Source: Pseudomonas sp. HOU2 (GTDB lineage: Bacteria > Pseudomonadota > Gammaproteobacteria > Pseudomonadales > Pseudomonadaceae). Taken from it: a stretch of 64,000 nt of DNA. The first letter of the stretch is position 1, and each line of letters opens with the position of its first letter. The stretch lies in assembly GCF_040729435.1 (NCBI RefSeq), contig NZ_CP160398.1, positions 4,383,001 to 4,447,000 of the forward strand, read 5' to 3'. The notes beneath the pieces were generated by a model. The model saw nothing but the letters and a program-made list of their open reading frames with translations, made no database searches and had not been told where the DNA came from. Positions 1 to 7,373 of this stretch are shown here, one piece after another. The position numbers were made by a program, and so were the translations under genes.

Positions 1-470
1 CGCTGCAACAACTCGCGACAATCATTCGGATACAGCCGCCGACCGCCGCAGGGATCCAGCAGATGATCAGCACCGGGTACCCGCAGCAGGAAATGCCCGG
101 GGAAGTTCACCCCGACCAGCGGAATCTCCAGACCACGCGCCAGTTCCAGAGCAATCAAGGACAGGCTCAGCGGTTGGCCGCGACGGGTCTGCAGCACTTT
201 GTCCAACAACGCAACCTGCGGGCGCAGCGGCAGAAAATCGTCCTGAGAGAAGCCCAGGTCATTCATCCGCCGCAGCAACGGTTGCGCCAGTTCGCTGACC
301 GGCAGCATCGGCAAGCCGTAGCTGACGCGCTGTTGCAGCGCCTTGAAGTCTTGTTGCAGCGCTTCGACATCGAGACCTTTTTCGTGTTCAGCGGCCATCC
401 ACAACGCCGCTTCGAACAGCGCGGGCGGTGAACGGTGCAGACACTCGAAAAAACGTTGGCGCGGGCTCAT
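1..470 (-). CDS. SirB1/YchA-family protein (partial, C-terminus beyond window)
   Basis: Translating the minus strand from ATG at 470 gives an uninterrupted 156-residue N-terminal part that runs off the left edge. A GGAG Shine-Dalgarno lies 6 nt upstream. The stretch RRGQPLSLSLIALELA followed by GVNFPGHFLLR matches the transglutaminase-like core of the SirB1 (YchA) family. In that family a TPR-like segment normally follows, which here would lie outside the window. The biochemical role of this family is not established. The gene is divergent from the dehydrogenase that starts at 643, leaving about 170 bp for both promoters. Confidence 0.85.
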   Translation of the reverse strand, partial: MSPRQRFFECLHRSPPALFEAALWMAAEHEKGLDVEALQQDFKALQQRVSYGLPMLPVSELAQPLLRRMNDLGFSQDDFLPLRPQVALLDKVLQTRRGQPLSLSLIALELARGLEIPLVGVNFPGHFLLRVPGADHLLDPCGGRRLYPNDCRELLQ

Positions 471-642
471 CGCAATCTCCGGGGAATGCCTCGTTTTAGC
501 CCCGTCCGCGCCATTCGTCCAGTACCGACCAGGTTATGCCGCAAAGTCATCGTCGAAGCGGGCGCTTATTCCGGTGCGCTTCAGCAATTTTTGGGCGCAA
601 GCCTATACTGGCGTCTACCAGAAGTGATTCGGGAGCCTGCCG

Positions 643-1662
643 ATGTTCGCTCTCATGCAAAGCACTCGCCTGGAATCGCTGCACCTCAGCGTTGACCCGG
701 TCACCGGGTTGAAGGCGGTCATTGCCATTCATAACAGTCGCCTTGGCCCAGCCCTGGGCGGTTGCCGTTATCTCGCCTATCCCAACGACGAATCCGCAGT
801 CGAGGACGCCATTCGCCTCGCGCAGGGCATGAGCTACAAGGCTGCCCTGGCCGGGCTCGATCAGGGTGGCGGGGTGGCGGTGATTGTGCGCCCGGCGCAT
901 GTGGAAAACCGCGCGTCTTTGTTCGAAGCGTTTGGCCGCTGCATTGAGCAGCTCGACGGTCGCTACATCACCGCCATCGACAGCGGCACTTCGGTGGCGG
1001 ACATGGATTGCATCGCACAGCAGACCCAGCATGTCACCAGTACCACCTCGGCCGGCGACCCGGCACCGCATGCGGCGATGGGCGTGTTCACCGGGATTCG
1101 CGCTACCGCCATGGCGCGGCTGGGCAGCGACAATCTTGAAGGCTTGCGCGTGGCGATTCAGGGCTTGGGCAACGTCGGTTATGCACTGGCCGAGCAGTTG
1201 CACGCGGCGGGCGCGGAGTTGCTGGTCAGCGACATCGATCACGGCAAAGTGCAACTGGCGATGGAACAGCTCAATGCGCATCCGATCGCCAACGATGCCT
1301 TGCTCAGCACACCCTGTGACATCCTCGCGCCATGCGGCCTCGGCGGAGTGCTCAACAGCCACACGGTGACGCAACTGCGCTGCTCGGCGGTGGCGGGATC
1401 GGCGAACAATCAGCTGACGCATCTGGATGTGGCCGATCAACTGGAGCGGCGCGGCATTCTGTATGCGCCGGATTACGTGATCAATGCGGGCGGGTTGATT
1501 TATGTCTCGCTCAAGCATCGCGGAGAAGAACTGGGAACGATTACCGCGCACCTGTCGAAGATCAGTTCGCGACTGACCGAAGTCTTTGCCCATGCGCAGG
1601 CCGAGAAGCGTTCGCCGGCGCGGGTGGCGGATGAGTTGGCGGAGAAGGTTTTGTATCGTTGA
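643..1662 (+). CDS. Leucine/amino-acid dehydrogenase family protein (altered catalytic Lys)
   Basis: 339 aa, full length for the Glu/Leu/Phe/Val dehydrogenase family, which oxidatively deaminates branched-chain amino acids with NAD+. The N-terminal substrate domain has LGPALGGCR, MSYKAALAG (Lys66, equivalent to the substrate-binding Lys of leucine dehydrogenase) and YITAIDSGT with the conserved Asp. The C-terminal Rossmann domain has GLGNVG near residue 175. The glycine-rich catalytic motif normally reads GGGK(A/T)VI, but here it is GGGVAVI: the position of the catalytic lysine is Val78 (codon GTG at 874-876). Everything else looks intact, so the enzyme may have lost or changed its activity. 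It is a single gene, followed by a REPIN shared with yebG. Confidence 0.88.
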   Translation: MFALMQSTRLESLHLSVDPVTGLKAVIAIHNSRLGPALGGCRYLAYPNDESAVEDAIRLAQGMSYKAALAGLDQGGGVAVIVRPAHVENRASLFEAFGRCIEQLDGRYITAIDSGTSVADMDCIAQQTQHVTSTTSAGDPAPHAAMGVFTGIRATAMARLGSDNLEGLRVAIQGLGNVGYALAEQLHAAGAELLVSDIDHGKVQLAMEQLNAHPIANDALLSTPCDILAPCGLGGVLNSHTVTQLRCSAVAGSANNQLTHLDVADQLERRGILYAPDYVINAGGLIYVSLKHRGEELGTITAHLSKISSRLTEVFAHAQAEKRSPARVADELAEKVLYR

Positions 1663-1667
1663 AAAGC

Positions 1668-1745
1668 AAAAGATCGCAGCCTGCGGCAGCTCCTACATAT
1701 GGAATGCGTATTCCCTGTAGGAGCTGCCGCAGGCTGCGATCTTTT
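1668..1745. repeat. REPIN (AGGAGCTGCCGCAGGCTGCG family)
   Basis: Two inverted copies (1668-1697 and 1716-1745) of a 30-bp REP separated by 18 bp. It lies between the converging dehydrogenase and yebG genes and could fold into a long hairpin acting as a shared transcription end. Confidence 0.9.
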
Positions 1746-1759
1746 CGATTCAAACGTTG

Positions 1760-2098
1760 TTACTTGGCAGCTTTCGCCGCTTTTGTCGGTTTAGCCGGTG
1801 CTTCAGCAGGCTCTTCTGCATCAGCCACTTCCGCCACTGGTTCGGCCGGTGCATTGATCAGCTCCGACAGCGCATCAGGCTGGCTCTTGAAGGCCTTGGC
1901 GAACACATCGCGGTTCTTCGCCATGTAGATCCCGACTTCTTCAACCTGTTGCTCGTTCAGCGACGGCACGGCTTTCTGCAACACTTCGGACAGCATCTCG
2001 GCCAGTTCGAGCATTTTGTCATGACGGTCAGCTTCGGCTTTATCCATGAACAAGCGCTCCAGATCTCGGCTGCTGCGGTATACCACTTCGACGGCCAT
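1760..2098 (-). CDS. yebG: YebG family SOS-response protein
   Basis: 112 aa. The N-terminus MAVEVVYRSS...DKAEADRHDKMLELAEML matches the YebG family (E. coli YebG begins MAVEVKY and has a similar KKEADAYDKMLD segment). The C-terminal 30 residues are a low-complexity Ala/Glu/Lys tail, which is common in this family. YebG is a small DNA-damage-inducible protein of unclear function. A perfect LexA operator lies 44 bp upstream of the start, so the family assignment and the regulation agree. It is monocistronic and converges on the dehydrogenase gene. Confidence 0.93.
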   Translation of the reverse strand: MAVEVVYRSSRDLERLFMDKAEADRHDKMLELAEMLSEVLQKAVPSLNEQQVEEVGIYMAKNRDVFAKAFKSQPDALSELINAPAEPVAEVADAEEPAEAPAKPTKAAKAAK

Positions 2099-2141
2099 TC
2101 ACCACCTCACATGCCTTCACATTTAGTTGTCTTAGCGACTA

Positions 2142-2157
2142 CTGTATTTATATACAG
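2142..2157 (-). promoter_or_regulatory. LexA box (SOS operator) of yebG
   Basis: CTGTATTTATATACAG is a perfect CTGT-N8-ACAG palindrome with an AT-rich core, the consensus of gammaproteobacterial LexA boxes. It is centred about 50 bp upstream of the yebG start codon. Confidence 0.93.
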
Positions 2158-2248
2158 CGAAAGGATAAGCGAATCCCTGCGCTTTGGGTAGTGGCTTTTC
2201 AATGTAGACCGGATTCGGCGTTTTTCCTGATTCACGCCCCTCAAACAA

Positions 2249-2273
2249 AACGACCCGCACACGGCGGGTCGTT
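2249..2273 (-). terminator. Rho-independent terminator after the SDR gene
   Basis: On the minus strand a GC-rich stem (AACGACCCGC pairing with GCGGGTCGTT) is followed by TTTTGTTT. It lies 16 bp past the stop of the SDR gene and closes the luxI-afsA-OYE-SDR unit. Confidence 0.85.
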
Positions 2274-2288
2274 GGTTTTATTTTGATT

Positions 2289-3059
2289 TCAGAACTTGCC
2301 GCTGGCGTAACCCCCATCGATGGGCATGATCACACCCGTGACGTAAGCGGATTGATCGCTGAGCAGCCAGAGCACCGCGTTGGCCACTTCGTCCGCGGTG
2401 CCGAAACGCTTCATCGACGTCACGTTGATTTTGCGCTGGGTGTTTTCCGGTGCGGCTTTCAGGCGTGCCTCGCTGTTCATGCCGCCGAGGATCGGTCCCG
2501 GGGCGACCGCATTGACGCGAATGCAGCCGCCGTCTTCCAGTCGCGCATTTTCGATCGACGCCACCTGGGTCATGCCGTTGATCGCCTGCTTGCTGGCAAC
2601 ATAGGCGACCTGGCCGCCAATTGGCACCACGCCGGCACAGGATGAGGTGTTGACGATGGCCCCGGTGCCGCGGTCGAGCATCAGTTGCAGTTCATGACGC
2701 ATGCAGTGATAGGTGCCGTTGACGTTGATGTTCATCACCCTCATCCAGTCATCCGGGCACGATTGCGCGAGCGCTCCGTACTTGGCGGTTACGCCGGCGT
2801 TATTGAACGCGCAATCGAGACGGCCGTAGACCAAACGAATGCTCGCGAACGCCTGCTCGACCTGCACCGGATCCCCGACATCACAGGCGATGAAGCGGCA
2901 GTGTTCACCCAGCCGATCGGCCAGCGCCGCGCCTTTTTCTTCGTCCCGGCCGAACACGATCACATCGGCGCCGGCCTTGATCAGGCGTTCGCTGACGGTC
3001 TCGCCGATGCCACTGGTGCCGCCGGTGACCAGGCACACTTTTCCCAGAAAATCGTACAT
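2289..3059 (-). CDS. SDR-family NAD(P)-dependent oxidoreductase
   Basis: 256 aa classical short-chain dehydrogenase/reductase. Seen: cofactor motif TGGTSGIG (residues 12-19), NNAG (86-89), catalytic Ser in NTSS (about 139) and YVASK (Tyr153, Lys157). I chose ATG 3059 because AAGGAG sits 9 nt upstream; an in-frame ATG at 3068 would directly abut that ribosome site. It follows the flavin oxidoreductase by 13 bp and ends before a terminator, so it is the last gene of the afsA-like unit. By analogy with Streptomyces butanolide pathways, where an SDR reduces the side-chain ketone of a gamma-butyrolactone, it could be a tailoring ketoreductase; that role is inference. Confidence 0.9.
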   Translation of the reverse strand: MYDFLGKVCLVTGGTSGIGETVSERLIKAGADVIVFGRDEEKGAALADRLGEHCRFIACDVGDPVQVEQAFASIRLVYGRLDCAFNNAGVTAKYGALAQSCPDDWMRVMNINVNGTYHCMRHELQLMLDRGTGAIVNTSSCAGVVPIGGQVAYVASKQAINGMTQVASIENARLEDGGCIRVNAVAPGPILGGMNSEARLKAAPENTQRKINVTSMKRFGTADEVANAVLWLLSDQSAYVTGVIMPIDGGYASGKF

Positions 3060-3072
3060 ATGTCGCATCTCC

Positions 3073-4221
3073 TTATGCCAACGCGGGGCGTAAATATTTC
3101 GGGTTCACGCAGCAATACACCCGATCCAGTCGCGGATTGCTCTTGTCGCTGAAGCACTGACTGTCCCAGCGGCATTTGTGGATGTCGGCGGAACGGCCCT
3201 GCAGGGTTTTGTTGATCAGGTCATTGTCGGCGAACAGCGCTCGCGACATTCCTACCCAATCGCATACGCCATCGGCGAGCAACTGCTCGGCCTTGTCCAG
3301 CCCATCGATGAAACCGGCGTAACCCACCGGCACTGTCGACACGGATTTGATCGCCCGCACGCCGGCTTGCAGGTAGTGGTCCATGGTCTCGGAATGCACG
3401 ATCAACTGGCCGAACGTCGCGCCCATGCACATCGAACATTCCAGCGCGGCAACGCCGGCCTGACAGAGCGCCTGCACGGTTTCCTTGAGGTCCGTATATT
3501 GCAGCCCTTCAGCGCCCAGACGGTCGTCGATGCCCAGGCGAATGGTGACGATCAGTTGGCCCTGGGTACGCTCGCGGATGGCCCTGACCACTTCGAGCAA
3601 AAGCCGCGCACGGTTCTCTTCGCTGCCACCATACCGGTCGGTGCGCTTGTTGGTGTGCGGCGAGAGAAAACTGCTCAGCAGGTAGCCGTTGGACGCCTGC
3701 AACTGCACCAGACGCGCGCCGTTGGTCCAGGCCAGCCAGGCGGAATGGGCGAACTGCTCGATCACCAGAGCGATGTCGGTTTCGTCCATGATCCGCACGC
3801 GGTAATCCGGATCGAGTTTCGACACGCGCGGGCAGGGCACGCCACTCGGGGTCAGCACGGCAACGCCGGTGTGCGTGGTGGTGCCCTGACCACCGTAATG
3901 CTGCAGTTGCACACCCACCGGCGTGTTGACCTGCTCGGCCATCGCGAACATCGCCTTGAGCGATTCGCCCTGATGTTCCTCGAACAGGCCGAGCCCGGTG
4001 CTCTGCAGACGCGACTGCGGCGAGACCGTGGCGTTGCACAGAAACGCCATGGAGCAACCGCCCTCCATGATGCCCTGATAGAACTCGATCATGGCGGGCG
4101 TCACGCACCCGCTGTGATCGGCCAGGTCCACGCCCATCGACGCGAAGAACAGCCGATTGCGCAACTCCAGCCCGCCGGCCAGCCGCAGGGGCTCCAGCAC
4201 GTGGGGATAGCGCGGCATCAT
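3073..4221 (-). CDS. Old-yellow-enzyme family NADH:flavin oxidoreductase
   Basis: 382 aa FMN-binding TIM-barrel ene-reductase. Seen: N-terminal PLRLAGGLELRNR, QLQHYGGQ (about 105-112) and the family signature NGYLLSSFLSPHTNKRTDRYGG region (178-199). In old yellow enzymes a His and an Asn in HSANGYLL bind the substrate carbonyl; here the motif is QASNGYLL, so the His position is Gln175 while Asn178 is kept. The tail has several cysteines (CRWDSQC, YCC) reminiscent of, but not clearly matching, the Fe-S segment of dienoyl-CoA-reductase-like members. The start ATG overlaps the stop of the afsA-like gene by 4 bp (ATGA), indicating translational coupling. A plausible role is reduction of a butenolide-type C=C bond made by the upstream enzyme (inference). 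Confidence 0.9.
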   Translation of the reverse strand: MMPRYPHVLEPLRLAGGLELRNRLFFASMGVDLADHSGCVTPAMIEFYQGIMEGGCSMAFLCNATVSPQSRLQSTGLGLFEEHQGESLKAMFAMAEQVNTPVGVQLQHYGGQGTTTHTGVAVLTPSGVPCPRVSKLDPDYRVRIMDETDIALVIEQFAHSAWLAWTNGARLVQLQASNGYLLSSFLSPHTNKRTDRYGGSEENRARLLLEVVRAIRERTQGQLIVTIRLGIDDRLGAEGLQYTDLKETVQALCQAGVAALECSMCMGATFGQLIVHSETMDHYLQAGVRAIKSVSTVPVGYAGFIDGLDKAEQLLADGVCDWVGMSRALFADNDLINKTLQGRSADIHKCRWDSQCFSDKSNPRLDRVYCCVNPKYLRPALA

Positions 4222-5462
4222 GCTTCCTTCCTTTGTTCGGGCATCGCCGAGGCTTGATCGAAGGTCATCCACAACGGTTGTCCGAGGACGGGCGCCGGGG
4301 CCGGGGCGGTTTCTTCGTGGGAGAAGTAAGCGAATTGCTTGAGCACTTCGCGCCACTTGAAGCGCAGCGGCGAATCCAGTTCTGCCAGCTGCAGCTTGAG
4401 CGTGCCGGCCTTTGTCGCGTCGCAGGTGTGCAGCGATTGCAGCGGCAGGCTGAGCATGCCTTCGTTTTCCAGGTACAGGTAGACGTGGCCGCGCTCGGAG
4501 GCGTCGAGCGGGCTGTCGCATTGCACTTGCAGACCGGCCATCGACAGCAGCTCAAGACGAGCGGAGAGGTGACGCCCGGAATCCAGGCGCACCAGCACTT
4601 CATGGCGTATGCCCTTGAGCGGACGGAACCAGCAGGCGGGGTCGATGTTGATATTCCGCATACGCTTGAACACCGGCATCTTGATCACTTCGCCGTGCAG
4701 GCGAATGTCGGCCACCAGCTCGCCTCGCTGGAAGAATCGCGCACGCTTGTCGACCTTGCGCGCCCGCGGCGGCGCCATGCCTTCGTAGTCGCCGACCAGT
4801 ACATCCACCTGAAACGAAGACTCGGTGTACCGGGGAAAACTCGACAGCAGATCAACGATGGAAATCGACACCTCGCCGCGGGCGTAACCGCTGTGCTGGT
4901 AGAACTGCGCGTACATCGCCTGGCGTGCCGCTTCGATCAGCATCAGGCCCGGCACGTGTTCGTGGTGTTTGCGGTAAAAGAAGTAATTGGCGGTGTCGTT
5001 GAACAGGGTGAAATAGAGCAGGCCCTGTTGCGGGCAGCCGTCCAGAGCCTTCAGAACATCATGCACCTGTCGACGCTGATCAAGGCTCAGGCCATTGTCG
5101 CAACCGGGCAGTCGAGCCAGTTTGGCCTCGGTGCTTTCCAGCACCCAGACGCCGCTGAGGATCAGGTGGTCAGTGGTTTTCTCGTAGTTCGTCAGCAGCT
5201 CCGGCAGACAGTCGGCCAGGCCCGCCAGTTCGAGCTCCTCCAGGTCGATGATGGTTGGCAGCGAACGCAGCACCAGACGCTCGCTGTCGAGCCGATAGGC
5301 CTGATTGACGATCTCCAGATCCATTGGATCAAGGTTCGCCCGTTGCACGATGGCGGCCGGCAGCCAGGCTGGCAGCAAGTGGTGAGCGTCGTAAATCAGC
5401 ACGTCGTCATCGTGGCCCTTGTGGACGATGTCTTTGGCAACTTTCCTGTGCATGTCGATCAT
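4218..5462 (-). CDS. AfsA-type gamma-butyrolactone synthase homologue with C-terminal PilZ-like domain
   Basis: 414 aa. The N-terminal part has IVHKGHDDDVLIYD (12-25), resembling the start of AfsA-family proteins. The hotdog segment FFYRKHHEHVPGLMLIEAARQA (161-182) carries the HVPG-x3-(I/L)EAARQA hallmark. AfsA enzymes condense a beta-ketoacyl thioester with dihydroxyacetone phosphate to start gamma-butyrolactone signals. Residues about 285-380 (IRHEVLVRLDSGRHLSARLELLSMAGLQV...) look like a PilZ-type beta-barrel, with the usual D/N-x-S-x-x-G loop present as LLSMAG; the fusion call is moderate. Start ATG 5462 has AGAGGG 6 nt upstream; ATG 5468 is too close to it. It is 156 bp downstream of the luxI-like gene and overlaps the OYE gene by 4 bp. 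Substrates cannot be told from sequence. Confidence 0.82.
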   Translation of the reverse strand: MIDMHRKVAKDIVHKGHDDDVLIYDAHHLLPAWLPAAIVQRANLDPMDLEIVNQAYRLDSERLVLRSLPTIIDLEELELAGLADCLPELLTNYEKTTDHLILSGVWVLESTEAKLARLPGCDNGLSLDQRRQVHDVLKALDGCPQQGLLYFTLFNDTANYFFYRKHHEHVPGLMLIEAARQAMYAQFYQHSGYARGEVSISIVDLLSSFPRYTESSFQVDVLVGDYEGMAPPRARKVDKRARFFQRGELVADIRLHGEVIKMPVFKRMRNINIDPACWFRPLKGIRHEVLVRLDSGRHLSARLELLSMAGLQVQCDSPLDASERGHVYLYLENEGMLSLPLQSLHTCDATKAGTLKLQLAELDSPLRFKWREVLKQFAYFSHEETAPAPAPVLGQPLWMTFDQASAMPEQRKEA

Positions 5463-5576
5463 GATCATCCCTCTGTGTTGAACGTTGGTTGTAAGGCAGT
5501 TGCTATCCATGGCGTGAAATCGACCCACACCGAAAGGTGCTGCTCGACGCGTGTCGGCAGCTTCAGTTGATGTGTT

Positions 5577-5600
5577 TTCTTGTTTTCTTGTTTTCTTGTT
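5577..5600 (-). promoter_or_regulatory. Triple AACAAGAA motif (Hfq/Crc 'CA motif') between luxI and afsA-like gene
   Basis: On the minus strand the 8-mer AACAAGAA occurs three times in direct succession. Each copy fits AAnAAnAA, the A-rich motif bound by Hfq with Crc in Pseudomonas catabolite repression. It starts 19 bp after the luxI stop and lies about 115 nt upstream of the afsA-like start, so it would be in the intercistronic mRNA. It is also an 8-bp tandem repeat that could change copy number. Confidence 0.6.
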
Positions 5601-5618
5601 ATCGCGTGTCGGGCAGGG

Positions 5619-6173
5619 TTACTGCACCGTGATGTAGCAGGCGCCGAGGGTTCGGTTGTCCAGTACCTGCGGCGGTGCCAGCCATTTGTAGTCGATGCCG
5701 CCACGTTTGAGCAGGCGTCCGATCGCGACCGGTGACACCGACACCAGATGTGAAACGCCGCAGGTCCTGGCGTACTCCAGCGTGGCCATGAACAGGCCAA
5801 CGGTGTTTTCGTCGGACATCACCTGTTCGTTTTTGCCGCCCTCGGCATCGAGGTCCAGTGAGGTGAAGCGCGACAGCTCCCAGATGTCATCGCCGCACGG
5901 TGCAGGCTTGTCGCCGAGCAACGAGGTGAACACCTCACTCAGCAGATACGGCTGGGTGGTCGGCAGCAGGCGGGCGCATCCCTTGATGTTGCCGTCGTGT
6001 TCTTCGGCGACGATGTAGTGGGTGCCGCTGTGATCGAATTGATCGAACTCGAAATCGTCCGGCGTGGATAACTGCCAGCCGAGGCGTTCGACGAACACCT
6101 GATAGCGATATTGAGCCAAGCGTTGACGCTTTACTGTCGTCAACTCGTCATAACGTCCTGACAAGTAATCCAT
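5619..6173 (-). CDS. LuxI-family acyl-homoserine-lactone synthase
   Basis: 184 aa, typical length. The invariant residues of the family are present: Arg23 and Phe27 in YRYQVF, Trp33, Asp44 and Asp47 in FDQFD, Arg68 in CARLLP, Glu99 and Arg102 in WELSRF. The enzyme joins an acyl chain from acyl-ACP to S-adenosylmethionine to make a diffusible AHL; the acyl length cannot be read from sequence. ATG 6173 is preferred over the adjacent in-frame GTG 6176 (GGAA 6 nt upstream). It is divergent from its LuxR-type regulator with a lux box 62 bp upstream, and appears to head an operon continuing into the afsA-like, OYE and SDR genes. Confidence 0.95.
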   Translation of the reverse strand: MDYLSGRYDELTTVKRQRLAQYRYQVFVERLGWQLSTPDDFEFDQFDHSGTHYIVAEEHDGNIKGCARLLPTTQPYLLSEVFTSLLGDKPAPCGDDIWELSRFTSLDLDAEGGKNEQVMSDENTVGLFMATLEYARTCGVSHLVSVSPVAIGRLLKRGGIDYKWLAPPQVLDNRTLGACYITVQ

Positions 6174-6234
6174 CACAGATTCCGTTTAGTGATTGGTTGG
6201 GTGGCGATTAAAGTGCACACTGCGCTCGCATACT

Positions 6235-6254
6235 ACCTGTCACCCTTGACAGCT
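6235..6254. promoter_or_regulatory. lux box
   Basis: ACCTGTCACCCTTGACAGCT is a 20-bp dyad; the half sites ACCTGTC and GACAGCT differ from perfect symmetry at one position. It is centred in the 155-bp gap between divergent luxI (start 6173) and luxR (start 6329) and matches LuxR/LasR-type operator architecture, which predicts AHL-dependent positive feedback on luxI. Confidence 0.85.
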
Positions 6255-6328
6255 AGCGGAAACATTTGGAAATATGCTAGGCATGTTGGCAAGAGGCCGA
6301 CAGCATTAACTGTGGGAAAGGAATCTCT

Positions 6329-7048
6329 ATGTCATATTGGCAGGCTGAACTGTTGGAAAACGCCATGTCTGCAACGGATGTCGAGTTGTTGTTCGACAGT
6401 ATCAAGACCGTCGCCAGGCAGTTGGAGTTTGATTATGTGGCTTACGGGTCACGCCGACTTTTCCCCATCACCAAACCCTGTCTTTTTCTTGCCAATAATT
6501 ATTCGCCCGCCTGGCAAGCTGCCTATTCCGCCAATCGTTACCTGGACGTCGATCCTTACGTCCAGCGCGCAATGCGCAGCGTGAAACCGGTGCTGTGGGA
6601 CGCTGAACTCAAGGCTCAGATGCCCGAATTCTGGCAGGATGCGCAGGCTCACGGGCTCTCGGAGGGCTGGGGGCAGACGCTGCTCAACAGCGAAACTCAA
6701 GGGCTGGTGACCTTCGCCCGGGGCAGCGAGCCGATCACCGCGCTGGAACTCGAAACCAAACAGGCGCAGCTGTCCTGGCTGGCCCAGATTACTCACCTGG
6801 GGCTGACGCGCCTGCAGATGCGCGGCGCCGATTCGGTGCTCCCGGTGCCGATAGAACTGTCGCAGAGAGAAAAGGAAATCCTGCAATGGACCGCTGACGG
6901 AAAGTCATCGGACGATGTTTCGGTGATCCTCGGCATCAGCAAAAGGACGGTTAACTTCCATATAAACCATTGCCTGAAGAAGCTCGGTTGCCAAAACAAG
7001 ATCGCTGCTGCAGTTAAAGCTTCGCTGATGGGGCTGCTCTGGAAATAA
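6329..7048 (+). CDS. LuxR-family AHL-responsive transcriptional regulator
   Basis: 239 aa with the two-domain LuxR layout. The N-terminal autoinducer-binding domain contains the conserved cluster in YSPAWQAAYSANRYLDVDPYV (Trp62, Tyr66, Asp75, Pro76) and Trp90 in PVLWDAE. The C-terminal GerE-type helix-turn-helix is LSQREKEILQWTADGKSS...ISKRTVNFHINHCLKKLG (about 178-222). The keys for AHL binding are all there, so this is a true AHL receptor. ATG 6329 has AAGGAA about 7 nt upstream. It presumably activates the divergent luxI operon through the lux box. A short 7-bp inverted repeat (7052-7058/7076-7082) just after the stop may end the transcript. Confidence 0.95.
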   Translation: MSYWQAELLENAMSATDVELLFDSIKTVARQLEFDYVAYGSRRLFPITKPCLFLANNYSPAWQAAYSANRYLDVDPYVQRAMRSVKPVLWDAELKAQMPEFWQDAQAHGLSEGWGQTLLNSETQGLVTFARGSEPITALELETKQAQLSWLAQITHLGLTRLQMRGADSVLPVPIELSQREKEILQWTADGKSSDDVSVILGISKRTVNFHINHCLKKLGCQNKIAAAVKASLMGLLWK

Positions 7049-7373
7049 TTACACCAGTCATATATTGGATAACTAACTGGTGAATAACCGAGGTGAGTGT
7101 GCGCGAGTTCACAGATTGACCCGATTAATAATATTTCACTTATAAGCTAATGCCATTTCAAGCGTAACGAACTTATCAAGAAACTTCAGTTATACCGTCA
7201 TAATCATTCTTGTCGACGGTGCCTGTTCAACGGTGCGACCAAACGCCACGGCGCAGGTTTGATGCCGGCTCGCCATGATGCGTGGCCTCGTTTCTGCATG
7301 GCGCACAGCGCATACGGAAAACCGTCACGTCCAACCGGCATCATCCGCTCGCATCGGGCTAAGGAACATCATC
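7049..7373. other. Intergenic region without recognised gene
   Basis: About 325 bp between luxR and psiE, AT-richer than its surroundings in the first 150 bp. Apart from a weak inverted repeat at 7052-7082 (CACCAGT...ACTGGTG) I see no gene or clear regulatory element. Open frames here lack ribosome sites and run into psiE in another frame. Confidence 0.5.

Noticed and set aside
4222..4521. A 100-codon extension of the flavin oxidoreductase.
   Set aside because: It overlaps the AfsA-like gene in another frame; the ATGA overlap at 4218-4221 and the family start MMPRYPHVLEPLRL support the shorter form.
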